Positions 36,769 through 45,170 of a DNA stretch of 55,203 nt are shown here, in pieces. The notes below the pieces were generated by a model. That model did not search any database, had not been told where the DNA came from, and worked only from the letters and a program-made list of their open reading frames with translations. Origin of the DNA: UPXZ01 sp964634605 (GTDB taxonomy: Bacteria; Bacteroidota; Bacteroidia; Bacteroidales; Paludibacteraceae); NCBI GenBank assembly GCA_964634605.1, contig CAZWLJ010000019.1:1-55203 (forward strand). The letters run 5' to 3'. Positions within the stretch are counted from its first letter, which is position 1; the number at the start of each line of letters is the position of its first letter. Position numbers and translations under genes: made by a program.

Positions 36769-37578
36769 AAAATTTATTGATAAATTATCGTACGCAAAGT
36801 GAATATTTTGGGGTAATTCTTTTTCAATTTCACTTTGAAGCGGGAGATGATGACTTGCATGAGTAAAATAGGTTGTTCTGGCATCAATTCTTTCAGCAAG
36901 TTGCACAGCTTCGCTTACTGACAGGTGTGAAAAGTGTTCTTCTTCGCGCAAGGCATTGATAACAAGAATTTTCAGGTTTTTCAGTTTCTGAAATTCCTGC
37001 TCAGGTATGTGTTTTACATCCGTGAGGTATGCGATGTCGCCTATCCGGTAACCCAGGATTGGAAGCCGGGCGTGGAGTATGCGTACCGGAATGATTTTAA
37101 TTCCTTCGGCTTCAAATTCGTTCGTATCAATTTCATACAAATCAAGACTCGGAACGCCCGGGTTTTTGTATTTGCCAAAACAGTAAGGCATGTTGCGCTG
37201 AATGGCATCCAGCACTTTACGCTCGGCGAAAATTTTTACTTTACCCAGCGGCCGTACATCGTCCAGCCCTCCTACATGGTCGTAGTGCTCGTGCGTAAGC
37301 AATATCCCGTCGATATGAAAAATATGGTTGGTAATAAGTTGTTGCCGCATGTCTGGTCCGGCATCGATCAGAAAACGTTTGCCGTGGATAGTTATCAGCG
37401 CCGAACAGCGCAGCCGTTTGTCTCTCGGATCCGTAGAGCGGCAGGTTTTACAGCCGCATCCCAGTTGTGGCACTCCTGTCGATGTACCAGTGCCCAGGAA
37501 TGTGATATTTGCTCCTCCAGCACCCGGAAGAGTTGTTGCAGAGCCTTTCAGATTGTTGTTTATTTCTGTATGATTCAT
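36766..37578 (-). CDS. Metallo-beta-lactamase fold hydrolase (PhnP-like)
   Basis: A 270-residue MBL-fold enzyme. FLGTGTSTGVPQLGCGCKTC (28-46) with a cysteine-rich zinc site, the metal motif THEHYDHVGG (H96, H98, D100, H101) and the late HASHHLP place it with PhnP-like phosphodiesterases. The family usually starts a few residues before FLGTGTSTG; here about 22 extra residues (ending TTLPGAGGA) precede it with no internal start codon, so the extension looks real. It lies 58 bases after the rsmF-like gene. Substrate unknown, possibly a cyclic phosphodiester. Confidence 0.88.
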   Translation of the reverse strand: MNHTEINNNLKGSATTLPGAGGANITFLGTGTSTGVPQLGCGCKTCRSTDPRDKRLRCSALITIHGKRFLIDAGPDMRQQLITNHIFHIDGILLTHEHYDHVGGLDDVRPLGKVKIFAERKVLDAIQRNMPYCFGKYKNPGVPSLDLYEIDTNEFEAEGIKIIPVRILHARLPILGYRIGDIAYLTDVKHIPEQEFQKLKNLKILVINALREEEHFSHLSVSEAVQLAERIDARTTYFTHASHHLPLQSEIEKELPQNIHFAYDNLSINF

Positions 37579-37636
37579 GATATCTGAAACTTGTCAATTC
37601 TCAGCGTGTATGCATTTTCATATCTTCCGGTATCAT

Positions 37637-38977
37637 TCAGGACTCAATTTTCATCCTGATTCTCCATTCTGCCGGATAGAGATTATTGCATCTGCTGCCA
37701 ATATTCTTGACCCATCCGATCGGAACAGACTGATATGTTAAAAGTACATATCCCTTTCCGATTTCAGGAAGTGTGATTGTTTCTTTTTTTAAGTACCCGA
37801 TTGCCGAACTTAAATCCACATCTGCCGTTATTGTTTTACTTAAATCGACGCTTTTGGATAATGCCAGGCTTATATGCGGTATGAAGTCGTCCCGTTTCTG
37901 TTCGGCCAGCGTAATGCCGAAATGCATGGTTTTTAGATTATTTCTTAAAATTTCAACTTTACCGGCATGTACTTTCCGTATTGCCGAAATCAGGTTGTTT
38001 TCTGTAACCAAATCCCAGTTACCGGGCTTCAGTAACTGATTTTTCAGTTGCCCGAATGCATTTTCAGCCTTAATATTTCGTTTGAATATTTTTTTCTTTT
38101 TGGGCGATGCCGGTAGTTCTTCTTCTTTTTTTCGCATCGCTGTGATAAAAAATCCTTCACCGCGCGTTTTATGCGGAAAAAAACGGCAACCTCTTTCCGT
38201 GACGGTAATTTCAGGGAAACGACTGCAATCCACAGGTAATACTTCTGCTCCCAGTTCCTCTTCCATCCATTTCACATTTTCCTCATTTTCAGCCTCGTTG
38301 TAGGTACAGGTGCTGTATATCAATACTCCGCCACCTTTCAGCGTACTCCATGCATCCGACACGATATCTTTTTGGCGGGCAGCACACATGGTCACATTTT
38401 GATAGCTCCATTCTCCTATAGCACCGGTATCTTTGCGAAACATGCCTTCGCCTGAACAGGGAGCATCTACTACCACCACATCGAAAAACGAAGGCAATCT
38501 CTGAAAATCTTCAGGCTGGTTGTTGCTCACCAGAAAATGATCGTTTCCCCATTTTATCATATTCTCGGTAAGGATATAAGCCCTGTTTCTCACAATTTCG
38601 TTACTCACCAGAAAACCGTCAGAACTTAAGAACTGAGAAATCAGAGTTGATTTTCCACCTGGTGCGGCACTCAAATCGAGCACGGTGCTATCGCGTGATA
38701 CATATTGTTCGAGTACTTGCTGTAAAAACATGGATGAGGCCTCCTGAACGTAATAAACTCCGGCATGTAAAAACGGATCGGCTGTAAAGAGAGGTCTTTC
38801 GTTCAGATAATATCCGTCGTTGCACCAGGCGACTTTGTCAGTGGAGGGAATGTACGGTAGCTTGTTGTTGACACGCACGCTCACTGGCGAAGGTTTGTTC
38901 AAAGCATCTGCAAAAGATCCGTAGTGGTCCTTCAGCAGATATTTCATTGCATCTGTAAATGGAGCAGGTAAATTCAT
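37637..38977 (-). CDS. RsmF/NOL1-NOP2-Sun family rRNA m5C methyltransferase
   Basis: A 446-residue SAM-dependent RNA methyltransferase. LDLSAAPGGKSTLISQFL is motif I, VVVDAPCSGEGMFRKD holds the catalytic-cycle cysteine of motif IV, and YSTCTYNEAENE the catalytic cysteine of motif VI. The C-terminal half carries the extra RNA-binding domains seen in RsmF (m5C1407 of 16S rRNA). An in-frame TTG at 38989 is four codons upstream, but it overlaps a -7 box, so the ATG at 38977 is preferred. It heads the minus-strand four-gene unit. Confidence 0.92.
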   Translation of the reverse strand: MNLPAPFTDAMKYLLKDHYGSFADALNKPSPVSVRVNNKLPYIPSTDKVAWCNDGYYLNERPLFTADPFLHAGVYYVQEASSMFLQQVLEQYVSRDSTVLDLSAAPGGKSTLISQFLSSDGFLVSNEIVRNRAYILTENMIKWGNDHFLVSNNQPEDFQRLPSFFDVVVVDAPCSGEGMFRKDTGAIGEWSYQNVTMCAARQKDIVSDAWSTLKGGGVLIYSTCTYNEAENEENVKWMEEELGAEVLPVDCSRFPEITVTERGCRFFPHKTRGEGFFITAMRKKEEELPASPKKKKIFKRNIKAENAFGQLKNQLLKPGNWDLVTENNLISAIRKVHAGKVEILRNNLKTMHFGITLAEQKRDDFIPHISLALSKSVDLSKTITADVDLSSAIGYLKKETITLPEIGKGYVLLTYQSVPIGWVKNIGSRCNNLYPAEWRIRMKIES

Positions 38978-38986
38978 ATTTGAATG

Positions 38987-38994
38987 CAAATATA
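38987..38994 (-). promoter_or_regulatory. -7 box of the rsmF-like unit, very close to the start codon
   Basis: On the minus strand TATATTTG matches TAnnTTTG, only 9 bases from the ATG at 38977. If used, the mRNA would be nearly leaderless. Confidence 0.45.
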
Positions 38995-39117
38995 ATTATT
39001 TTCTGTACGGCTGGTGCATTCGTGTTAAAATAAATTTTCGGGTCTGCTTTAAAAATTCAACTAAATAAGCTAATATTGCATTCTGATTCAGGTAAAGTTA
39101 TTATAATCAAAAATGCT

Positions 39118-41379
39118 ATGAGAAATCGATTTGTATTTTTAATCTTTGCGGCCGGAGTTATTTTGCTGCCCTCATGCCGGAAAGTCCATATTACAGATTA
39201 CACTTCCTTTGTCGATCCGTTTATCGGAACCGGCGGCCACGGTCATACTTTTCCGGGTGCTGCATATCCGCACGGAATGGTGCAACTGAGCCCGGATACA
39301 CGAATCTATGAATGGGATGCCTGTTCCGGTTATCATGCTACCGACAGTACTATCAATGGCTTCTCGCACACGCATCTGAGCGGGACAGGAATTGGCGACT
39401 ACACCGATGTGCTGGTAATGCCTGTTGTAGGTGAACCCGATGTGAAAAATAAAGACTATTCGAGTCAGCAGACATCATTTTCATCTCCTTTCAGAAAAGA
39501 AACTGAAAAAGCTGTTCCCGGATATTACACCGTAGAACTGGACCGTTACAAAGTGAAAGCCGAATTAACAGCTACTCAACGGGCCGGATTTCATAAATAT
39601 ACATTTCCTGTGAGTGATAAATCGGGACTGCTCATTGATCTGGATTACACCAACCAGAATCATCCGACTGACAGCGTTATTCTCGAAGTTATAAGTGATA
39701 CTGAGTTGCGCGGATTGAAAAAAAGCCGCGGTTGGGCGCGTCAGCAATGGATTTATTTTTATGCTGTCACTTCCAAACCCTTCACATCGGCTACTTTTTA
39801 CAAGAATGATTCAATCGTAGCTGAATCGAAGCAACTGAACGGGAAAAGCGGCAAAATTTTCCTCTCGTTCAATACCAGCGACAATGAAGCTGTGATGCTG
39901 AAGGTCGGTATTTCGGCTGTGGATATGGACGGAGCACGGAAAAACCTCGAAAAAGAAATTCCTGCCTGGGATTTTGAGGCTGTAAGAATCGGTACCCGGA
40001 AAGCCTGGAATGATTATCTGGCAAAAATTGACGTGGAAACAAAAAACGACACCGACAAAAGAATTTTTTATACATCGCTTTATCACACCGCCATAGCACC
40101 GAATGTATTTTCGGATGTGGACGGACGTTACCGGGGCATGGACAAAAAGATTTACCAGTCGGGTGAGGATATTTACACCGTATTCTCTACCTGGGACACA
40201 ATGCGCGCCCTGCATCCGCTGCTGACCATTATCAATCCCGAACTGAACCAGAGTTTTATCCGTACATTGCTGACCAGATACAAGGAAGGGGGCATACTGC
40301 CTATGTGGGAACTTGCCGCTAACTACACGGCAACCATGATAGGATACAATTCGGTACCGATTATTGTGGACTCCTATATGAAGGGCGACCGGAATTTCGA
40401 CCTTGATCTGGCATACCAGGCCGTGCTGAAATCTTCAGCCTACGATACTACCGGAATCAAAGATACGCCCCTCTATATCAATGCTTTGCAACCTGTTTCG
40501 AAAAAGTATAAAAATGAAACCGGCTACATACCATTCGATAAGGAAAGAGAAAGCGTGGCAAAAGGGCTGGAATATGCTTACGACGACTGGTGCATACTTC
40601 AGATGGCCAAAGACCGGAATGACAGTGTCAATATAGCACGGTTTGAGAAACTGGCAACAAATTATAAAAACTATTTCGACCCCTCGGTGGGTTTTATGCG
40701 GGGGAAAGACTCCGGAGGAAAATGGCGTACACCGTTCAATCCGAGAAGTTCCAGTCACCGCGATGACGACTACTGCGAAGGTACTGCCTGGCAATGGCTT
40801 TGGTTTGTGCCACATCAGGTGGATAGCCTGGTACAATTATTGGGAGGTAAAGAAATGTTTATTAAGAAACTTGATGGATTGTTTACAGCCGATTCAAAGA
40901 TCGAAGGAAGCCAGATTTCAGCTGATATTTCAGGATTGATAGGGCAGTACGCTCATGGCAACGAACCGAGTCATCACATTATTCATTTATATAATTATGT
41001 GAATATGCCTTATAAAACTCAGGCTTTGATTGATACGGTGCTTTATTCACAATATACCGATAAACCCGACGGTTTATCAGGCAACGAAGACTGCGGACAA
41101 ATGTCGGCATGGTATGTGCTCAATTCTATGGGATTCTATCAGGTCGCCCCGGGAAATCCGGTTTATTCAATCGGACGACCTCTGTTTGACAATGTAAGGA
41201 TTGCACTTTCGGGCGGAAGGTATTTTGAAATTAAAACATACAACAATTCCAGAAAAAACAAATACATTGAATCCATAAAACTGAATGAAAAAAAGCTCGT
41301 GAAACCATTTTTTACCCATGCAGAGCTTATGGCAGGTGGTAAACTTGAGATCGTAATGACAGATAAACCGAAAAAGTAA
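39118..41379 (+). CDS. GH92 family alpha-mannosidase lipoprotein
   Basis: A 753-residue Ca2+-dependent exo-alpha-mannosidase. The start MRNRFVFLIFAAGVILLPSC is a lipoprotein signal (Cys20); an upstream in-frame ATG at 39076 would place 14 polar residues before it and is rejected. The family hallmarks are DPFIGTGGHGHTFPGAAYPHG, CSGYHATDSTINGFSHTHLSG, FSTWDTMRALHPLL, and GNEDCGQMSAWYVLNSMGFY near the end. The enzyme would trim mannose from N-glycans released by enzymes such as the GH85 protein at the start of the window, though the two genes are 37 kb apart. It lies 30 bases upstream of the T9SS plug-like gene. Confidence 0.95.
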   Translation: MRNRFVFLIFAAGVILLPSCRKVHITDYTSFVDPFIGTGGHGHTFPGAAYPHGMVQLSPDTRIYEWDACSGYHATDSTINGFSHTHLSGTGIGDYTDVLVMPVVGEPDVKNKDYSSQQTSFSSPFRKETEKAVPGYYTVELDRYKVKAELTATQRAGFHKYTFPVSDKSGLLIDLDYTNQNHPTDSVILEVISDTELRGLKKSRGWARQQWIYFYAVTSKPFTSATFYKNDSIVAESKQLNGKSGKIFLSFNTSDNEAVMLKVGISAVDMDGARKNLEKEIPAWDFEAVRIGTRKAWNDYLAKIDVETKNDTDKRIFYTSLYHTAIAPNVFSDVDGRYRGMDKKIYQSGEDIYTVFSTWDTMRALHPLLTIINPELNQSFIRTLLTRYKEGGILPMWELAANYTATMIGYNSVPIIVDSYMKGDRNFDLDLAYQAVLKSSAYDTTGIKDTPLYINALQPVSKKYKNETGYIPFDKERESVAKGLEYAYDDWCILQMAKDRNDSVNIARFEKLATNYKNYFDPSVGFMRGKDSGGKWRTPFNPRSSSHRDDDYCEGTAWQWLWFVPHQVDSLVQLLGGKEMFIKKLDGLFTADSKIEGSQISADISGLIGQYAHGNEPSHHIIHLYNYVNMPYKTQALIDTVLYSQYTDKPDGLSGNEDCGQMSAWYVLNSMGFYQVAPGNPVYSIGRPLFDNVRIALSGGRYFEIKTYNNSRKNKYIESIKLNEKKLVKPFFTHAELMAGGKLEIVMTDKPKK

Positions 41380-41409
41380 TTCATTAAGTATTATAATTGG
41401 GATAAAAGG

Positions 41410-42663
41410 ATGAAAATAAGGATTTTGATATTGATTCAGATAATGTCTTTTGCAGCCAGCGTTTGGGGGCAGACGGTGTATCAAACCCGGATTTTTCATG
41501 ACAGTGTGAAAACACTCCAGGTAAAGGTAAACGACAACCCGCTGACTTTGCCTCTCATTACTCTGAACGGAAATGATATACTTGAAATAAGTTTCGACGA
41601 ACTTTCGCACGAAAAACATTCATACTCCTACGAAATAAGACACTGCAATGCCGACTGGACACTTTCATTACTTTCATCGTCCGAATACCTGAGGGGATTT
41701 TCGCGTGGATACATAGACGATTACGCCTTATCGGTCAATACTACATTTCTTTATACAAATTATAGGTTTAGGCTGCCCAATAACGATGTTTCGTTTACAG
41801 TTTCGGGAAATTATCTGGTAAATATCTACGAAGATAACAAAACGGGCAATCCCATAGCTCATGTTTGTTTCTCGGTAGTAGAACCACTGGTAGAAATTAA
41901 TGCAACCGTAAGGGGTAATACCGATACGGAACTGAATAATTCGATGCAACAGCTTGATTTTGAAGTTTATACAAGGAATTATAAGATTCAGGATGCCCAG
42001 ACTGAACTTAAAGTAGTGGTCAGGCAAAACAACCGTTTGGACAACCAGGTTAGCGGACTGAAGCCAACATATTTTTCTTCCGATAAATTAAGTTTTGTCA
42101 ATAACCGGCAGTTGATATTTGAAGGAGGGAACGAGTATCACCGCTTTGATTTTTCCTCCATTTACAATTACGATGAACGAATTGAACAAATCCGGTTCGA
42201 ACGCCCTTATTATCAGGTATATTTAAGCAAAGGAAGGATTCAGTCCGGTGATTCGTACATGCAGGATTTTGACGTGAACGGACGATTCGTGGTGAACTAT
42301 CAGAATGCCACAGAGAGCCCGGATCTGGAAGCAGACTATATGTTTGTCAATTTCTGCTTGCCTGTCGAAAAACCTTTTCCGCAGGGGAATGTTTATCTGG
42401 GTGGCAACTGGAACTACAATCAGCTGAACGATCTTTCAAAAATGGATTACGATGCCTCCAATGGGTTATATTTCAAAACATTACTGCTGAAACAGGGCGG
42501 TTATAATTATCAGTACTTACTCTACCGGAGTGGAGAAAGCTATGCGAGTACGAAACCGGTGGATGGCAGTCACTGGCAAACTCAGAATGAATATACTATT
42601 TACATTTATCATCGTCCCTGGGGTGGCAGATACGATAAACTGGTGGGAGTAAAGATTCTTTAG
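41410..42663 (+). CDS. DUF5103 protein, type IX secretion system plug-like
   Basis: A 417-residue exported protein with a signal peptide (MKIRILILIQIMSFAASVWG, cleaved before QTVYQ). It matches DUF5103, the family of the plug protein that seals the SprA translocon of the type IX secretion system. Signatures include YEIRHCNADWTLSLLSSSEYLRG near the start and YVYLGGNWN-type immunoglobulin-like strands later (QGNVYLGGNWNYNQL). It fits the T9SS-sorted GH85 enzyme in this window. A good purine-rich site (AAAAGG) precedes the ATG. Confidence 0.85.
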   Translation: MKIRILILIQIMSFAASVWGQTVYQTRIFHDSVKTLQVKVNDNPLTLPLITLNGNDILEISFDELSHEKHSYSYEIRHCNADWTLSLLSSSEYLRGFSRGYIDDYALSVNTTFLYTNYRFRLPNNDVSFTVSGNYLVNIYEDNKTGNPIAHVCFSVVEPLVEINATVRGNTDTELNNSMQQLDFEVYTRNYKIQDAQTELKVVVRQNNRLDNQVSGLKPTYFSSDKLSFVNNRQLIFEGGNEYHRFDFSSIYNYDERIEQIRFERPYYQVYLSKGRIQSGDSYMQDFDVNGRFVVNYQNATESPDLEADYMFVNFCLPVEKPFPQGNVYLGGNWNYNQLNDLSKMDYDASNGLYFKTLLLKQGGYNYQYLLYRSGESYASTKPVDGSHWQTQNEYTIYIYHRPWGGRYDKLVGVKIL

Positions 42664-42676
42664 TTTCAGTTTACAA

Positions 42677-42704
42677 GTTCTTAGTATCGGGTATCGGGTT
42701 CCGA
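42677..42704. repeat. Heptanucleotide repeat (GTTCTTA, GTATCGG x 2, GTTCCGA)
   Basis: Four in-register heptads beginning GT lie in the gap between the DUF5103 and aspartokinase genes. Confidence 0.6.
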
Positions 42705-42725
42705 ACTCTGTTTTTCGGTTTTTTT
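42701..42725 (+). terminator. Weak terminator-like hairpin before the aspartokinase gene
   Basis: CCGAA (42701-42705) pairs with TTCGG (42714-42718), followed by seven T residues. The stem is short, so read-through is likely. Confidence 0.4.
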
Positions 42726-42749
42726 AATAACTATTTAACTTAGAAAAAA

Positions 42750-44000
42750 ATGATTGTCTATAAATTTGGAGGAGCATCCGTTAAATCTTCAGACGGAATT
42801 AGAAACATTGTTCAGATAGTTTCTGAAGTAAAAGAGAATCTGTTTATCGTTGTATCGGCTATGGGAAAGACCACCAATGCCATGGAAGTGGTTTTGGAGC
42901 ACTTTATGAAAGCTGAAAGGGAAGAAGCGCTCAATAAACTGTCAGAAGTGGAGTTGTATCACATGCAGATTATTTCAGAGCTGTTTGAAGATAAAACAGT
43001 GGGAGAAAAAGCGGTCGAGCCACTCTTTGATGAACTGAAAAAGTACCTGAAAGAAGGTATCGGAGATGATTATGACCGTTGGTACGACCAGCTTGTTTCG
43101 TACGGCGAAGTGATTTCCACAACCATCGTTTCTGCCTTTTTCAGGGTTTCCGGGATAGAAAACAAATGGCTGGATATGAGGCAGTTGCTCGTGACTGACA
43201 GTAATTTCCGTGAAGCGAATGTGAACTACCTCGAATCTGAAAAAAGACTGAAAGCTGCAGTGGATTTCAAAGCACACCAGGTATATATCGGTCAGGGTTT
43301 TATCGGTACAAACATGAAAGGATTACCTACCACGCTCGGACGTGAAGGTTCCGACTATACTGCAGCAGTAGTGGGCAATCTGCTTGATGCTTCCAGTGTT
43401 TCTATATGGAAGGACGTTCCAGGGATACTGAATGCCGATCCGCGAATTTTTCAGGATACCGTTCTTATCCCCGAACTTTCGTACCTGGATGCTGTGGAAC
43501 TGGCTTTCAGCGGAGCACAGATTATTCACCCAAAAACAATTAAACCCCTTGAAAATAAGCAAATTCCACTTTTTGTACGGCCGTTTGGAAGTCCGCATGA
43601 AGCCGGATCGGTTATCAAATCAACTCCCAGGCAAATAGACGTTCCGATTCTTATTCTGAAGAAAAATCAGGTGTTAATCACGCTTCGTCCGCTCGATTTC
43701 TCGTTCGTGCTCGAAGAGAGTCTGACCTGGATTTTCACTGTGGTGGAAAAACACCGGCTCAAAGTGGCGCTGATACAGAGCTCAGCTGTCAGCATATCCA
43801 TTTGTGTGGACAACAGCAGGTATCTGCAAAGCGCGCTCGACGAACTTGCAAACGATTACAGAGTAACTTACAACACAGGGCTTGATTTGCTCACTATCCG
43901 GGGTACAAATCCGCAAATTATTAAGCAAACAACTGAAGGACGCGAAATTTTGGTACAACAAAAGACCAGACGAATTGCCAGAATCCTGATGAGAGAGTAA
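42750..44000 (+). CDS. lysC: Aspartokinase, monofunctional
   Basis: A 416-residue enzyme phosphorylating aspartate, first step to lysine, DAP, methionine and threonine. The kinase domain has YKFGGASVKSSDGIRN at the N-terminus and TLGREGSDYTAAVVG. Two ACT-type regulatory segments follow residue about 300 (VLITLRPLDFSFVLEESL, ISICVDNS), implying allosteric control. No homoserine dehydrogenase domain is fused. No lysine riboswitch was recognised upstream. It is placed between a weak terminator and a strong bidirectional one. Confidence 0.93.
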   Translation: MIVYKFGGASVKSSDGIRNIVQIVSEVKENLFIVVSAMGKTTNAMEVVLEHFMKAEREEALNKLSEVELYHMQIISELFEDKTVGEKAVEPLFDELKKYLKEGIGDDYDRWYDQLVSYGEVISTTIVSAFFRVSGIENKWLDMRQLLVTDSNFREANVNYLESEKRLKAAVDFKAHQVYIGQGFIGTNMKGLPTTLGREGSDYTAAVVGNLLDASSVSIWKDVPGILNADPRIFQDTVLIPELSYLDAVELAFSGAQIIHPKTIKPLENKQIPLFVRPFGSPHEAGSVIKSTPRQIDVPILILKKNQVLITLRPLDFSFVLEESLTWIFTVVEKHRLKVALIQSSAVSISICVDNSRYLQSALDELANDYRVTYNTGLDLLTIRGTNPQIIKQTTEGREILVQQKTRRIARILMRE

Positions 44001-44013
44001 TAGTTTAAAAATC

Positions 44014-44055
44014 AAAATGGCTGTATCCGGTTTATTGATACAGCCATTTTTTTTT
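44014..44055. terminator. Bidirectional terminator between lysC and leuB
   Basis: A 14-bp stem, AAAATGGCTGTATC (44014-44027) with GATACAGCCATTTT (44037-44050), is followed by T residues. It ends both lysC and the leu operon. Confidence 0.9.
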
Positions 44056-44073
44056 ACTTAAACTGTGTTTTTG

Positions 44074-45147
44074 CTATTGTTCGTTAATCCATCGCACAAT
44101 CCATTCACCTACTTCGGATGTTTTGTAGGCTTTAGCGCCTTCTGAAATGTCTTCTGTGACAATCCCTGCCTCCATACTCGCTATTACAGCATCGCGTATG
44201 AGCAGTCCTTCTGCCTTCATTCCGAAAGCATATTCAAACATCAGTGCAGCAGATAATATTGTAGCCAGCGGATTTGCAATGTCTTTTCCGGCTGCCTGCG
44301 GGTAGGAACCGTGAATCGGTTCGAAAACGGACGTGTGAAGTCCGATAGAGGCCGAGGGCAACATACCCAGCGAGCCGGTAATCACGGATGCTTCATCGGT
44401 CAGAATATCACCAAACAGGTTTTCCGTTACCAGCACATCAAAACTTTTAGGCCATTGGATAATACGCATGGCCGCATTATCCACAAACATATATTCCGTT
44501 TCAATATCAGGATATTGGGGAGCAATTTCCTGGGCAATCTGACGCCACAGTCGCGATGTGGCAATCACGTTGGCTTTGTCCACTACCGTTACTTTTTTTC
44601 GCCGCTGCCCTGCAAAACGGTAAGCCAGATGCAGGATACGTTCCACTTCCTCGCGGGTATAAACACAGGTGTCGTATGCGGTGTTTCCGTCTTCGCTGCG
44701 TCCCTGAGGACGACCGAAATACATACCACCGGTAAGTTCGCGGATACACATGAAATCGGCTCCTTCCACCAGGTCTGCACGCAGGGGCGATTTGTGAAGT
44801 AATTGCGGAAAAGTGTTTACAGGGCGTATATTCGCGTATAGTCCGAGTGTCTTGCGCATGCGAAGCAATCCCTGCTCCGGGCGAACTTTCGCACCGGGGT
44901 TGTTGTCGTATTTCGGGTCGCCGATGGCTCCGAAAAGCACAGCGTCCGATTGCATGCAAAGCTCGTGCGTTTCGGCAGGGTAGGGGTCGCCAACTGCATC
45001 AATGGCACATGCACCTACTATCGCTTCTTTGTACTCCAGCTGATGCCCGAATTTCCTGCAAACGGCTTTTGTTACTTCCAGTGCTTGTTTTGTGATTTCC
45101 GGTCCGATACCGTCGCCCGGAAGGACGGCAATTTTTAATGTTCTCAT
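44074..45147 (-). CDS. leuB: 3-Isopropylmalate dehydrogenase
   Basis: A 357-residue NAD-dependent decarboxylating dehydrogenase. IAVLPGDGIGPEIT at the N-terminus, LLRMRKTLGLYANIRPV, RELTGGMYFGRPQGR, and NLFGDILTDEASVITGSLGMLPSAS are family signatures. It is the last gene of the leu operon, 23 bases after the second LeuA-like gene. It can also act on the methylmalate made from citramalate in the alternative isoleucine route. Confidence 0.96.
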   Translation of the reverse strand: MRTLKIAVLPGDGIGPEITKQALEVTKAVCRKFGHQLEYKEAIVGACAIDAVGDPYPAETHELCMQSDAVLFGAIGDPKYDNNPGAKVRPEQGLLRMRKTLGLYANIRPVNTFPQLLHKSPLRADLVEGADFMCIRELTGGMYFGRPQGRSEDGNTAYDTCVYTREEVERILHLAYRFAGQRRKKVTVVDKANVIATSRLWRQIAQEIAPQYPDIETEYMFVDNAAMRIIQWPKSFDVLVTENLFGDILTDEASVITGSLGMLPSASIGLHTSVFEPIHGSYPQAAGKDIANPLATILSAALMFEYAFGMKAEGLLIRDAVIASMEAGIVTEDISEGAKAYKTSEVGEWIVRWINEQ

Positions 45148-45170
45148 ATAATTGGATGAATAATTTTTTA

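Noticed and set aside
36766..37578. The N-terminal extension of the metallo-beta-lactamase protein as another REP-derived insertion
   Set aside because: The DNA encoding TTLPGAGGA contains an imperfect GC-rich inverted repeat but does not align convincingly with the REP-like elements at 7873-8005, 47859-47886 or 47977-48003.
42664..42749. Lysine riboswitch in front of the aspartokinase gene
   Set aside because: The gap is only 86 bases, contains a heptad repeat and a weak hairpin, and is too short for an L-box.
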